Part shown: positions 17,877 through 25,954 of the stretch, piece by piece
Layout of the letters: each line of letters starts with the position of its first letter
Numbering within the stretch: the first letter of the stretch is position 1
From: Alloprevotella sp.
GTDB lineage: Bacteria; Bacteroidota; Bacteroidia; Bacteroidales; Bacteroidaceae
Assembly (NCBI GenBank): GCA_017478625.1
Contig: JAFVDF010000005.1
Coordinates: 186,001 to 250,000 of the forward strand
Reading direction: 5' to 3'
Length of the DNA stretch: 64,000 nt
Notes under the pieces: model-generated
The model's input: the letters and a program-made list of their open reading frames with translations, nothing else
What the model was told of the DNA's origin: nothing
Database searches by the model: none
Translations under genes and position numbers: made by a program

Positions 17877-18650
17877 CTATCTCTTAGATAAATTCCCCTT
17901 TACAAGCGTGTAAATCTTATAGATGTAGCGTAAACTCAGCATAAACATATTTGAGTATACCCCATTTTTCCTAAGAGCCCGCAGGTGGTCTTTCATAATT
18001 TGCCACCTGCTACGGAAATTCCGGTTAGATGCCCCTCCCGTGCGCATCGTAACAAAATCCTTATCTATATAATGTGTTCTTATCCTGTGCACAAAGATTA
18101 AGCGCAAAAGATTCTCAAAATCGGCTGCCACACGGAAAGAGGTATCAAACACACCGTACTTTTCATAGATTTCCTGCTTGCAATAGAATGAAGGATGGGC
18201 TGGCATAAATCCAAAACGCATCCATCTGCGCTTAAATATCTTGGAGGAATAGTAGCGAGTACATTTTTGCAGATTATCACTGTGTACATAGTGGACATCT
18301 GCATATACTGCATCAATATCATGCTGCGCAAATGCGTCTGCTATACTCTGCAAAACATCTGTCGAGGTATAGAAATCGTCGGAATTAAGTATTCCCACAA
18401 CATCACCGGTGGCAAGCCTCAATCCCTTATTCATAGCATCATAGATACCTTGGTCTGCATCGGACACCACCTTCAACCGTCCCTTAAATTGGGACGAATA
18501 CTGATTTACTATATCAAGAGTATCGTCTGTAGACCCCCCATCTTTGACTATATACTCATAATCTTCATAAGTCTGAGCCAATACGCTTTCTATCGTATCT
18601 TTCAGTGTAGCCCCACTGTTGTATGTAGCTGTAATTATGGAGATTTTCAT
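17877..18650 (-). CDS. Family 2 glycosyltransferase (WcaA-like)
   Basis: 257-aa inverting glycosyltransferase, probably acting on lipid-linked polysaccharide or LPS precursors at the cytosolic membrane face. Visible GT-A features: MKISIITATYNSGATL at the start, VKDGGSTDDT (36-44) and the metal-binding NSDD at 89-92, then a C-terminal helical region with Arg/Lys-rich amphipathic segments. The fold matches short GT2 enzymes such as those in colanic-acid clusters. It stands alone; no other polysaccharide genes are near. It converges with the TPR gene across a 40-bp gap. Confidence 0.92.
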   Translation of the reverse strand: MKISIITATYNSGATLKDTIESVLAQTYEDYEYIVKDGGSTDDTLDIVNQYSSQFKGRLKVVSDADQGIYDAMNKGLRLATGDVVGILNSDDFYTSTDVLQSIADAFAQHDIDAVYADVHYVHSDNLQKCTRYYSSKIFKRRWMRFGFMPAHPSFYCKQEIYEKYGVFDTSFRVAADFENLLRLIFVHRIRTHYIDKDFVTMRTGGASNRNFRSRWQIMKDHLRALRKNGVYSNMFMLSLRYIYKIYTLVKGNLSKR

Positions 18651-18672
18651 AGTTTGATAATATTGTCGTCAG

Positions 18673-18680
18673 CAAATATA
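18673..18680 (-). promoter_or_regulatory. Probable -7 box of the WcaA-like gene
   Basis: Minus-strand TATATTTG matches TAnnTTTG and lies 22 bases upstream of the ATG at 18650. A -33 TTTG at the correct distance is not clear. Confidence 0.45.
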
Positions 18681-18763
18681 GACATTCAATTTGAGTAAAC
18701 AGAGATATCTGTTAATATAATTATCTCACAAGAAAGCAAGAAATACACTTTTCTTGGCCCTCA

Positions 18764-19081
18764 CTACTGATTGTAGCAGTAATGGCGTCGGACAGACAGA
18801 TAATCCAAGTCGTGCTGATGTCTATATGCTTCTTTTTCAAAACTTATCTGACGGTATGCTTTCATGCCGTTACGGTATCGGACAAGTCCATAGAGCCACT
18901 CACATACGTACCAAAGATAGAAGAATACATAAAGGAGTTCACGTTGCTGAACGGTATGGATTCGCTCATGATTAAGTTCCACAGCAGAAAGTGGACGCCT
19001 TGTCAGAATAAACCCAAATAGATTGATGGCAAGAAACTGCCTTCCTATGGGAGGATGCTTAAAGAGAAATACGCGCTTCAT
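18764..19081 (-). CDS. Small HExxH-motif protein (possible metallopeptidase-like)
   Basis: 105-aa protein starting 16 bp after the truA stop. It contains NHERIH (H38-E39-x-x-H42), a gluzincin-type zinc-binding motif, followed by TVQQREL, an aromatic-rich hydrophobic stretch (LLYVFFYLWYVCEWLY, about 49-64), and FEKEAY (E82/E84), where a third Glu ligand could sit. It looks like a truncated, membrane-associated relative of zinc peptidases, and a similar small protein is common in Bacteroidales to my knowledge. Metal binding and catalysis are inference: the protein is very short for an active protease. Confidence 0.7.
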   Translation of the reverse strand: MKRVFLFKHPPIGRQFLAINLFGFILTRRPLSAVELNHERIHTVQQRELLYVFFYLWYVCEWLYGLVRYRNGMKAYRQISFEKEAYRHQHDLDYLSVRRHYCYNQ

Positions 19082-19097
19082 ACCGGACTCCTACGAA

Positions 19098-19832
19098 TTA
19101 ATACGGATACACAATATCTACCAGAAACAGTGCCTCCCCTGGTACCGACTCCGCAGCCGCACAACGGTCTCTGCGAGCTATCACTTCTTTAAAATCATCA
19201 ACACTAATTTTACCTCGGCCTACATCTATAAGTGTCCCCACAATAGCGCGGACCATATTACGCAAAAATCGGTCGGCGCGAATCTCGAAACGCCACAAAT
19301 CGGGCTCCACTTCTGTCCATTCGGCTTTTTCCACATGGCAAATATGCGTGTGAGCCTGAGAATGCGCCTTGCAGAAACTGGAAAAATCTTCTATGGTCAG
19401 AAGTTCCAAGGCGGCCCTATTCATCAACGCAAAATCTACTTTATACGGCAGACGGAAAGCATAATGCTGACGAAATGGATTCTTTTGCGTATAAACGAAA
19501 TAATGATAGGTTCTGGAAACTGCATCGAAACGGGCATGGCTATCAGACTCCACTTGACGAATTCCATACACTGCAATATCTTGTGGCAGTATGCGATTGA
19601 GCCGGTAAACACATTGGTCTATACTTTCAATCAGCTCAGCATCAAAATGAGCATACATTTTCAGGGCATGCACCCCTGCGTCTGTTCGTCCGGCCCCAGT
19701 CGTATTCACCTCCTGCCTCAAAAGAAGCGACAGGGCCCTATTCAACTCCGCCTGCACAGACCGGGCATTAGGTTGTACCTGCCAGCCATGATACGCGGTA
19801 CCATCGTAGGAAAATTCAATAAAGTAGCGCAT
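19098..19832 (-). CDS. truA: tRNA pseudouridine(38-40) synthase TruA
   Basis: Isomerises uridines 38-40 in the anticodon arm of many tRNAs. The 244-aa length is normal. The start MRYFIEFSYDGTAYHGWQ is typical. The catalytic aspartate is D51 in TTGAGRTDAGVHA, and the RFLRNMVRAIVGTLIDVGRG motif near the C-terminus closes the active site. It is followed on the same strand by the small HExxH gene and separated from the upstream rplI by a terminator, so it is expressed independently of the ribosomal cluster. Confidence 0.97.
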   Translation of the reverse strand: MRYFIEFSYDGTAYHGWQVQPNARSVQAELNRALSLLLRQEVNTTGAGRTDAGVHALKMYAHFDAELIESIDQCVYRLNRILPQDIAVYGIRQVESDSHARFDAVSRTYHYFVYTQKNPFRQHYAFRLPYKVDFALMNRAALELLTIEDFSSFCKAHSQAHTHICHVEKAEWTEVEPDLWRFEIRADRFLRNMVRAIVGTLIDVGRGKISVDDFKEVIARRDRCAAAESVPGEALFLVDIVYPY

Positions 19833-19871
19833 TCAAATCCCTATTTGGCCTTAAAATTAAGAAATAAAATA

Positions 19872-19902
19872 AAAATGTCGCACCGAAACGATGCGACATT
19901 TT
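19872..19902. terminator. Terminator of the rpsF-rpsR-rplI operon
   Basis: AAAATGTCGCA (19872-19882) pairs perfectly with TGCGACATTTT (19892-19902) around a 9-nt loop. T/A-rich flanks on both sides make it usable for the minus-strand operon. Confidence 0.85.
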
Positions 19903-19925
19903 ATTATAAGGTTTTGAATATTGCC

Positions 19926-20462
19926 TTAAGCCTCAGCAACTTCCTCGGTTTCAGAAGCCTCTTCTATGGTTTCTTCTACAACTTCGGCGGATGTTTCTTC
20001 TTGCTTCTCAGCCTCAGCGCCCTCTGCCACAACGGTAAAAGGAACTTCTACGGCAACATCCTTATGTAGGTTTACGACAGCAACAAATTCACCTATGGCC
20101 TTCACATCCTTGAGGGCGATAATCTTGCGGTCTATATCGAAACCCTGCTCTTTCAGTGCATCAGCAATGTGCAAAGCCGTTACAGAACCATACACGGTAC
20201 CCGTATTACTAACTTTCGTTGCAATAACAATTGGTTTGATATTCTTCAACTGCTCAGCCTGTGCTTCTGCATCATTCTTAATCTTTGCAATCTTCTTGGC
20301 GCGTTGTTTCAGCTCTTCCTCCAATACTTTGAGGGCGGATTTAGAAGCAATAACTGCCTTTCCGGTGGGAATAAGATAATTGCGACCATAACCGTCTTTT
20401 ACGATTACTACATCGTCCTTGTATCCAAGTCCGGGAATATTTTCTTTAAGTATAAGTTTCAT
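19926..20462 (-). CDS. rplI: 50S ribosomal protein L9
   Basis: Binds 23S rRNA at the base of the L1 stalk and helps frame maintenance. The N-terminal rRNA-binding domain starts MKLILKENIPGLGYKDDVV with GYGRNYLIPTGKA, followed by the long connecting helix (ALKVLEEELKQRAKKIAKI) and the C-terminal domain. At 178 aa it is longer than the usual ~148: about 30 extra residues form a Glu/Ala-rich acidic tail (EEASETEEVAEA at the end). Last gene of rpsF-rpsR-rplI, 18 bp after rpsR. Confidence 0.97.
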   Translation of the reverse strand: MKLILKENIPGLGYKDDVVIVKDGYGRNYLIPTGKAVIASKSALKVLEEELKQRAKKIAKIKNDAEAQAEQLKNIKPIVIATKVSNTGTVYGSVTALHIADALKEQGFDIDRKIIALKDVKAIGEFVAVVNLHKDVAVEVPFTVVAEGAEAEKQEETSAEVVEETIEEASETEEVAEA

Positions 20463-20480
20463 AGTCGTGATCCTCTAAAA

Positions 20481-20750
20481 TTATTTCATTAAATCGGTTA
20501 CGAAAGGAAGCAGAGCCAGATGGCGAGCTCTCTTAACGGCCTGTGAAACGCGGCGCTGGTACTTCAAGGAAGTTCCAGTAATGCGACGAGGAAGAATCTT
20601 ACCCTGTTCGTTCAGAAACTTCTTCAGGAATTCGGGATCCTTATAATCGATATACTTAATACCGCTCTTCTTGAAACGGCAATACTTTTTCTTCTTAACG
20701 TCAATAGACGGAGCGTTCAAATAACGTATTTCGCTTTGTGCTTGTGCCAT
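20481..20750 (-). CDS. rpsR: 30S ribosomal protein S18
   Basis: Small-subunit platform protein that pairs with S6. The 89-aa sequence has the conserved core [16 protein letters not shown], the [25 protein letters not shown] motif (quoted here only in outline), and the end [13 protein letters not shown]. It lies 2 bp after rpsF, so translation is probably coupled. Confidence 0.97.
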   Translation of the reverse strand: MAQAQSEIRYLNAPSIDVKKKKYCRFKKSGIKYIDYKDPEFLKKFLNEQGKILPRRITGTSLKYQRRVSQAVKRARHLALLPFVTDLMK

Positions 20751-20752
20751 AG

Positions 20753-21097
20753 TTATGCCTCCTGAGGATTAAGTTTTTTACGACGCTTCTCAGCGTATTC
20801 AATTGCATACTTGTCGAGTTTGACAGTCAGATAACGCAATACGCGCTCGTCACGGCGAAATGCTATCTCAAGTTTGTCAATCAATTCGGGTTCTGCCTTG
20901 TATTCAACGAGTGAATAGAATCCCGTGCTCTTTTTCTGAATGGGGTAAGCCAATTTCTTCAGACCCCAATTTTCTTTGTTCAGAATTTCTGCTCCGTTAT
21001 CAGTAAGCAACTTCTGAAACTTCTCGACCGTTTCCGCCATCTGTTGGTCAGACAACACGGGAGTAAGGATGAAAACGGTCTCGTACTGGTTTGCCAT
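20753..21097 (-). CDS. rpsF: 30S ribosomal protein S6
   Basis: Small-subunit protein that forms a heterodimer with S18 on the platform. The 114-aa protein opens with the standard [15 protein letters not shown] and contains the conserved [19 protein letters not shown] and [17 protein letters not shown] segments. First gene of the rpsF-rpsR-rplI operon, with a promoter at 21154-21184. No single-strand-binding gene is inserted between rpsF and rpsR, unlike in Firmicutes. Confidence 0.97.
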   Translation of the reverse strand: MANQYETVFILTPVLSDQQMAETVEKFQKLLTDNGAEILNKENWGLKKLAYPIQKKSTGFYSLVEYKAEPELIDKLEIAFRRDERVLRYLTVKLDKYAIEYAEKRRKKLNPQEA

Positions 21098-21153
21098 AAA
21101 AATTAATGTTTAGTTTAAATGTTTGTAATAATGGAACGAGTCCAAAAGCGGGG

Positions 21154-21184
21154 CAAAATTAGAAAAACTTTTGAGACAGACAAA
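21154..21184 (-). promoter_or_regulatory. Promoter of rpsF-rpsR-rplI
   Basis: Minus strand TTTG (21184-21181), 19-base spacer, TAATTTTG (21161-21154): both boxes match exactly. The -33 box is itself part of a second -7-like TATCTTTG (21188-21181). Confidence 0.75.
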
Positions 21185-21248
21185 GATAACACGCTCTTTT
21201 TTGTTTACCCCATAAGGAAAACGTGGATTTTCTCCCTTCGGTTTTTCA

Positions 21249-21305
21249 GTTCACAGTATGAAATTTGAATTTCACAGTGTGAACTCTGCGTTTCACAGTG
21301 TGAAA
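21249..21305. repeat. Dispersed palindromic repeat, locus 2 (three units)
   Basis: Units at 21249-21263, 21270-21284 and 21291-21305, an exact 21-bp pitch. Unit 1 is GTTCACAGTATGAAA, unit 2 TTTCACAGTGTGAAC, unit 3 TTTCACAGTGTGAAA. Spacers are TTTGAA and TCTGCG. The TTTGAA spacer is identical to that of loci 3 and 4. Confidence 0.92.
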
Positions 21306-21479
21306 TCAAATCCCGGATAATCGAATGTACTTAGACCATAGTTAAATCCACTGAACACATAATTCTCTTCTCATATTATATATTTATTACGTCAGAATGA
21401 GATTTTTGCTTTGTGTTGTTGGATTTTTTTGTGAATATTGCAGACAAATCAATTTTCTACAAACCCAAAAGCCTAAAAC

Positions 21480-21519
21480 CAGAGGTCGGAGTCCTGCTAA
21501 AGCGATGGGCTCCTATCTG
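21480..21519 (+). promoter_or_regulatory. Hairpin in the leader of the NfnAB gene
   Basis: GGAGTCC (21488-21494) pairs with GGGCTCC (21507-21513; one G-U), and an outer CAGA/TCTG pair (21480-21483 with 21516-21519) extends it over an asymmetric internal loop. It ends 23 bases before the start codon and lacks a T-tract, so it is not a terminator. It may control translation; I recognise no known RNA family. Confidence 0.35.
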
Positions 21520-21542
21520 AAATTAAGTCTAACAAATTCTTT

Positions 21543-23831
21543 ATGAACACGATTTTATCGAAGAAGCAACTTTCTGAAAAGGTTTTTCTTTTCGAGGTTG
21601 CAGCCCCGGAAATTGCTCGGGCCCATCGAGCAGGTCATTTTGTCATCCTGCGTGTGGATGAAAATAGCGAACGTATGCCTTTGACAATTGCATCATCTGA
21701 TGCCGTGAAAGGGATTGTCACAATTGTGGTACAAGAAGTGGGCGTTTCTTCGTCCAAACTGGCCCGACTCAACGTAGGTGATAAGATTCACGACCTTGTC
21801 GGTCCACTAGGGAAAGCCACACATATTGAGAATTTTGGTACGGTGGTTTGCGCTGGTGGCGGTGTCGGCATTGCCCCCATGTTGCCCATTGCTACAGCCT
21901 TAAAAAAGGCCGGAAACAGAGTCGTGGCCGTTTTAGCAGGTCGAAACAAAGACCTCATCATCTTACAAGATGAGATGAGCAAGGTAGCAGACGAAGTGGT
22001 CATCATGACGGATGATGGCTCTGCAGGAAAGCAAGGACTTGTCACGCAAGGTATCGAAGATGTCATCCAGCGCGAAAAGGTTGACAAATGCTTTGCCATA
22101 GGCCCTGCCATTATGATGAAGTTTGTTTGCGTACTTACTCGGAAGTATGGGATTTCAACTGATGTTTCACTGAACACGATTATGGTGGATGGTACCGGTA
22201 TGTGCGGAGCTTGTCGCGTTACTGTAGGTGGGCAGACCAAATTTGTTTGTGTTGACGGCCCAGAGTTTGATGGGCATGAAGTAGATTTCGATGAGATGAT
22301 GTCACGCCTACGTGGCTTCAAGCCAGAAGAGATTGCCGCCTACGAATCCTATAAGCAAACCGACGTAGCCGAAGAAGATGACAGTCGCGACAGTGCTTGG
22401 AGAGTAGAATTGCGTAAGTCAATGAAGCCAACAGAACGCACTCAAATTCCACGCGTCAAGATGAGCGAGCTCAATGCACAAGTGCGCGCCCGAGAATTAC
22501 GCAAGGAAGTAAACCTCGGCCTTACCAAAGAAGAAGCCATGACGGAAGCCAAGCGTTGTTTGGACTGCAATAATCCAGGTTGTGTTACCGGATGTCCGGT
22601 CGGCATTGACATTCCTCGCTTTATCAAGCACCTGGAGAAAGGTGAAATAGATGTAGCATCTGCCGTCATACGTGAAACGAGCAGTTTGCCTGCTGTATGT
22701 GGCCGTGTCTGCCCACAAGAGAAACAATGTGAAAGCAAATGTATCCACCACAAGATGAAGAGCGAGCCTGTGGCCATCGGATATTTGGAAAGATTTGTAG
22801 CCGATAACGCCGCCCCACTCTCGGCCTCGGCCAAAGAAGCCGAAGGACTACAAACGGAACGCCCACGCATTGCTGTCATTGGCTCTGGTCCTGCGGGACT
22901 ATCATTTGCTGGAGAGATGTGTAACCACGGATATGATATTACCATATTTGAAGCGCTCCACGAACTTGGCGGTGTACTCCGCTATGGTATTCCCGAATAT
23001 CGTTTGCCGAACAATATTATCGACACAGAAATTGAAAATCTTGAAAAACGTGGCGTAACCTTTGTGCGTAACTGCATCGTGGGCAAAACCATTACCCTAG
23101 AAGAACTCACAAAGCAGGGATTTGTTGGTGTCTTTGCTGGAACTGGCGCAGGACTACCTCGCTTTATGGGCATCGAAGGAGAAAATCTGAACAACATACT
23201 TTCGTCGAACGAATACCTCACTCGGGTCAATCTAATGGACGCATCTTCTGACCAGTCTGACACACCTCTTCCTTTAGGCAAACATGTAATCGTCGTCGGA
23301 GGTGGCAATACTGCTATGGACTCCGTTCGTACAGCCCTGCGCCTTGGGGCAGAAAGTGCCTCCATCGTTTATCGTCGTTCGGAGAATGAGATGCCTGCGC
23401 GTATTGAGGAAGTTCGACACGCAAAAGAGGAAGGTGTGGAGTTCTTAACTCTTCACAACCCCATAAAATACGAGTCTGACGAGCAAGGGCGAGTCTGCGC
23501 AGTCTTACTTCAGCAGATGGAACTCGGAGAACCTGATGAAAGTGGCCGACGCAGTCCACAACCAATTCCAGGGGCTATTGTTCGCAAGGAAGTTGATTTG
23601 GTAATTGTAGCAATAGGCGTTTCTCCAAATCCGATATTCACTCATACAGTGGAAAATCTCAGTCTTGGACGCAAAGGCACCATTGATGTAAATGAACAAC
23701 TAGAGTCGAGCGTGCCTATGCTATTCGCCGGAGGAGATATTGTACGCGGTGGCGCCACGGTCATCTTAGCTATGGGCGATGGTAAAAATGCCGCCAAAGC
23801 GATGGCAGCCAAATTGAAGAGCGCCAAATAG
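21543..23831 (+). CDS. Fused NfnAB-type NADH/ferredoxin:NADP+ oxidoreductase (annotated elsewhere as DHOD-B/GltD fusion)
   Basis: 762-aa fusion of two flavoproteins. Residues 1-270 are the NfnA/FNR part: FAD- and NAD-binding folds (CAGGGVGIAPML at 103-114) and a [2Fe-2S] site with D216, C221, C224, C236 in VDGTGMCGACRVT; the D-x4-C-x2-C spacing matches NfnA. Residues about 310-762 are the NfnB/GltD part: two [4Fe-4S] clusters (CLDCNNPGCVTGCP; CGRVCPQEKQCESKC), the FAD site IGSGPAGLSFAG and the NADPH site VGGGNTAMDSVRTALRLG. In anaerobes NfnAB couples NADH and reduced ferredoxin to NADPH formation by electron bifurcation. A glutamate-synthase role is less likely since no gltB is adjacent. Monocistronic, with a terminator after the stop. 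Confidence 0.9.
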   Translation: MNTILSKKQLSEKVFLFEVAAPEIARAHRAGHFVILRVDENSERMPLTIASSDAVKGIVTIVVQEVGVSSSKLARLNVGDKIHDLVGPLGKATHIENFGTVVCAGGGVGIAPMLPIATALKKAGNRVVAVLAGRNKDLIILQDEMSKVADEVVIMTDDGSAGKQGLVTQGIEDVIQREKVDKCFAIGPAIMMKFVCVLTRKYGISTDVSLNTIMVDGTGMCGACRVTVGGQTKFVCVDGPEFDGHEVDFDEMMSRLRGFKPEEIAAYESYKQTDVAEEDDSRDSAWRVELRKSMKPTERTQIPRVKMSELNAQVRARELRKEVNLGLTKEEAMTEAKRCLDCNNPGCVTGCPVGIDIPRFIKHLEKGEIDVASAVIRETSSLPAVCGRVCPQEKQCESKCIHHKMKSEPVAIGYLERFVADNAAPLSASAKEAEGLQTERPRIAVIGSGPAGLSFAGEMCNHGYDITIFEALHELGGVLRYGIPEYRLPNNIIDTEIENLEKRGVTFVRNCIVGKTITLEELTKQGFVGVFAGTGAGLPRFMGIEGENLNNILSSNEYLTRVNLMDASSDQSDTPLPLGKHVIVVGGGNTAMDSVRTALRLGAESASIVYRRSENEMPARIEEVRHAKEEGVEFLTLHNPIKYESDEQGRVCAVLLQQMELGEPDESGRRSPQPIPGAIVRKEVDLVIVAIGVSPNPIFTHTVENLSLGRKGTIDVNEQLESSVPMLFAGGDIVRGGATVILAMGDGKNAAKAMAAKLKSAK

Positions 23832-23848
23832 ACTTTTACTACGCTAGT

Positions 23849-23888
23849 AAAATCGCCACAGATGATTTAATTCATTTGTGGCGATTTT
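23849..23888 (+). terminator. Terminator of the NfnAB gene
   Basis: AAAATCGCCACA (23849-23860) pairs perfectly with TGTGGCGATTTT (23877-23888), with an inner GATGA/TTCAT-like extension. Confidence 0.85.
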
Positions 23889-24120
23889 GTATATTGCCTC
23901 TTCACGAATCTCTAAACAAGCAAGCTCCAAAATAAAGACACAAAAAGAGTAAATACTTGCTTTAATTTTACTTCCAGAACAGACTGTTACTTACCACGAT
24001 GAGTGGAAAATGTGGCTACTAGAAAATCCCATCAGAATAACTTCCCGTAGAAACGTAGAATAGATACCACTGTGCCAAAAAGCAACTCGCTTTATTTTAT
24101 AGAATATTTCATAAAACAAA

Positions 24121-24150
24121 GAGTAGGCAATGCTAAGGCATCACCTACTC
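24121..24150 (-). terminator. Terminator of pgk
   Basis: GAGTAGG (24121-24127) pairs with CCTACTC (24144-24150), and inner TGC/GCA closes a TAAG loop. On the minus strand the stem is followed by TTTGTTTTAT. Confidence 0.8.
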
Positions 24151-24178
24151 AATAATAAGATGCTATTTTAAGTAAATT

Positions 24179-25426
24179 TTATCCTTTAATAGCTGCTACG
24201 CCCGGAAGCACCTTTCCTTCAATTGCTTCCAATAGAGCTCCACCGCCAGTAGATATATAACTAACCTTGTCAGCCATACCAAATTTATTGATACAAGCTA
24301 CACTGTCGCCACCGCCGATAAGAGAGAAGGCTCCATTCTCAGTAGCTTTGGCAATTGCTTCTGCTATTGCTCGCGAACCAGCCGTAAAATTATCGAACTC
24401 AAACACGCCAGCAGGTCCATTCCATAAGATTGTCTTTGCGTTTTCAATGGCTGCCGCAAACGACTTCCGAGTTTCCGGACCAGCGTCCAATCCCTCCCAA
24501 CCAGCGGGAATATCGCCAGCCGGGCAAACCTGCGTATTACAATCATTAGCAAAATTGTCTCCAGCCACACAATCCGTGCCGAGCACCAGATTGACACCCT
24601 TTTCTTTAGCCTGTTTTAGGATATCAAGCGCAAGATCCAATTTGTCATTTTCGCAGATAGACTCGCCTACATTTCCACCTAAGGCCTTTGCAAATGTATA
24701 AGTCATACCACCGCATAAAATAAGGTTATCCACCTTACCAAGTAGATTTTCAATAATTCCGATCTTCGTGCTTACCTTACTTCCGCCCATAATTGCAGTA
24801 AAAGGACGCTTTATATTGGATAGCACATTATCCACTGCTTCCACTTCTTTTTCCATCAGGAAACCCAAAAGCTTATGCTCAGCATCAAAATAATCTGCAA
24901 TGACGGCTGTACTGGCATGGCGACGATGAGCCGTACCAAAAGCATCCATTACATAAAAGTCTGCGTAGGAAGCAAGTGTTTTTGCAAATTCTTTCTGACG
25001 CTCCTTCATTTCTTCTTTAGCAGCTTTGTACGCCGGATCTTCTTTATCAATGCCAACAGGCTTTCCTTCTTCTTCAGGATAGAAACGCAGATTCTCCAGT
25101 AATAAGACTTCACCTGGTTTTAGGCTTGCGGCCTGTTCTTGCGCCTTTGCACAATCAGGGGCAAACTTTACAGGAACTCCCAGCGCGACACTTACAGCGT
25201 CCGTAATCTGGCCAAGTGAAAATTTAGGATTCACTTTTCCTTTGGGCTTTCCCATATGACTCATAATAATGAGAGCGCCTCCGTCTGCAAGGACCTTCTT
25301 CAGCGTAGGAAGTGCGCCACGAATACGCGTATCATCAGTAATTTGACCCGCCTCATTAAGGGGAACATTGAAATCCACACGCACGATGACTTTTGCGCTG
25401 TTGAAATTTACATCTTTAATCGTCAT
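24179..25426 (-). CDS. pgk: Phosphoglycerate kinase
   Basis: Glycolytic ATP-forming step, 1,3-bisphosphoglycerate to 3-phosphoglycerate. The 415-aa protein starts [21 protein letters not shown] and carries the substrate-site segments DFNVPLN, the [12 protein letters not shown] and SHMGKPKG motifs, and the C-terminal nucleotide site ([22 protein letters not shown]). The start at 25426 is preferred over an in-frame start at 25555 because the family begins here and the promoter lies between the two. Monocistronic with its own terminator. Confidence 0.97.
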   Translation of the reverse strand: MTIKDVNFNSAKVIVRVDFNVPLNEAGQITDDTRIRGALPTLKKVLADGGALIIMSHMGKPKGKVNPKFSLGQITDAVSVALGVPVKFAPDCAKAQEQAASLKPGEVLLLENLRFYPEEEGKPVGIDKEDPAYKAAKEEMKERQKEFAKTLASYADFYVMDAFGTAHRRHASTAVIADYFDAEHKLLGFLMEKEVEAVDNVLSNIKRPFTAIMGGSKVSTKIGIIENLLGKVDNLILCGGMTYTFAKALGGNVGESICENDKLDLALDILKQAKEKGVNLVLGTDCVAGDNFANDCNTQVCPAGDIPAGWEGLDAGPETRKSFAAAIENAKTILWNGPAGVFEFDNFTAGSRAIAEAIAKATENGAFSLIGGGDSVACINKFGMADKVSYISTGGGALLEAIEGKVLPGVAAIKG

Positions 25427-25466
25427 AATTGCTAAGATTATTATTGAGTTAAAATTATTCCGCTCG

Positions 25467-25498
25467 CGAAGATAGTGGAAAGTCAAAAAATAGCCAAA
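25467..25498 (-). promoter_or_regulatory. Promoter of pgk
   Basis: Minus strand TTTG (25498-25495), 20-base spacer, TATCTTCG (25474-25467; one mismatch to TAnnTTTG), 40 bases before the ATG. Confidence 0.65.
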
Positions 25499-25906
25499 CT
25501 GCATTATTAAGATTTGCAGAAGCGACCTTTCGCTTGACTCCTGCTCATAAAACAAATTTGGACTGTATATGAACCTGTTTTATATAGCAACTGAAAATCT
25601 TGGCAATCGAAGCAGTTTTCATCTCACAACTTATTGCTATTCTTCAAACTTAAATCGTTGTTTGACTGTATCAAGATAGCATAAGAACAGATAAACTTTA
25701 TACGAATGCATAAAAGCCAAGCAAAACAGACAGCCTCTATGGACTGTATTATGTTCTGCTTCTTACATAAGCTCTGGAGTAACCTCTAAATGTCCCCAAA
25801 GTTGAAAGTGCTAAAAAGGGAGCTTTGCCACAAACATCCTCTATATACAGACCCCAACAGAGCGTATTTGCACCTTGCTTTTATACTCTTTCTCAGAAGA
25901 ATGTTA
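25499..25906. other. About 400 bp of divergent intergenic DNA
   Basis: Between the pgk promoter and the peptidase promoter. I see no gene, repeat or hairpin. The 81-residue open frame starting at 25825 lacks plausible protein character. Confidence 0.6.
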
Positions 25907-25914
25907 TACCTTTG
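25907..25914 (+). promoter_or_regulatory. -7 box of the DPP5-like gene
   Basis: TACCTTTG matches TAnnTTTG perfectly, 40 bases before the ATG at 25955. No clear -33 box. Confidence 0.5.
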
Positions 25915-25954
25915 CGACCATTAAATATAAATAGGTACTTACATAAGAAACTTG

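Larger units (their letters stand above)
21098..21542. other. 445-bp divergent intergenic region
   Basis: Separates rpsF (minus) from the NfnAB gene (plus). It holds the ribosomal promoter (21154-21184), a three-unit palindromic repeat (21249-21305) and a structured leader-like hairpin (21480-21519). No clear consensus promoter for the NfnAB gene was found; the T-rich stretch around 21408-21432 is the most likely area. Confidence 0.6.
23832..24178. other. 347-bp convergent intergenic region
   Basis: Contains the NfnAB terminator (23849-23888) and the pgk terminator (24121-24150). Between them I see only AT-rich sequence without ORF or repeat. Confidence 0.7.

Noticed and set aside
19023..20069. 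348-residue plus-strand open frame opposite truA and rplI
   Set aside because: It runs antisense to two well-identified genes and crosses the terminator between them; the protein has no recognisable features.
25427..25555. N-terminal extension of Pgk by 43 residues
   Set aside because: The family starts at 25426 and the promoter (25467-25498) lies inside the proposed extension.
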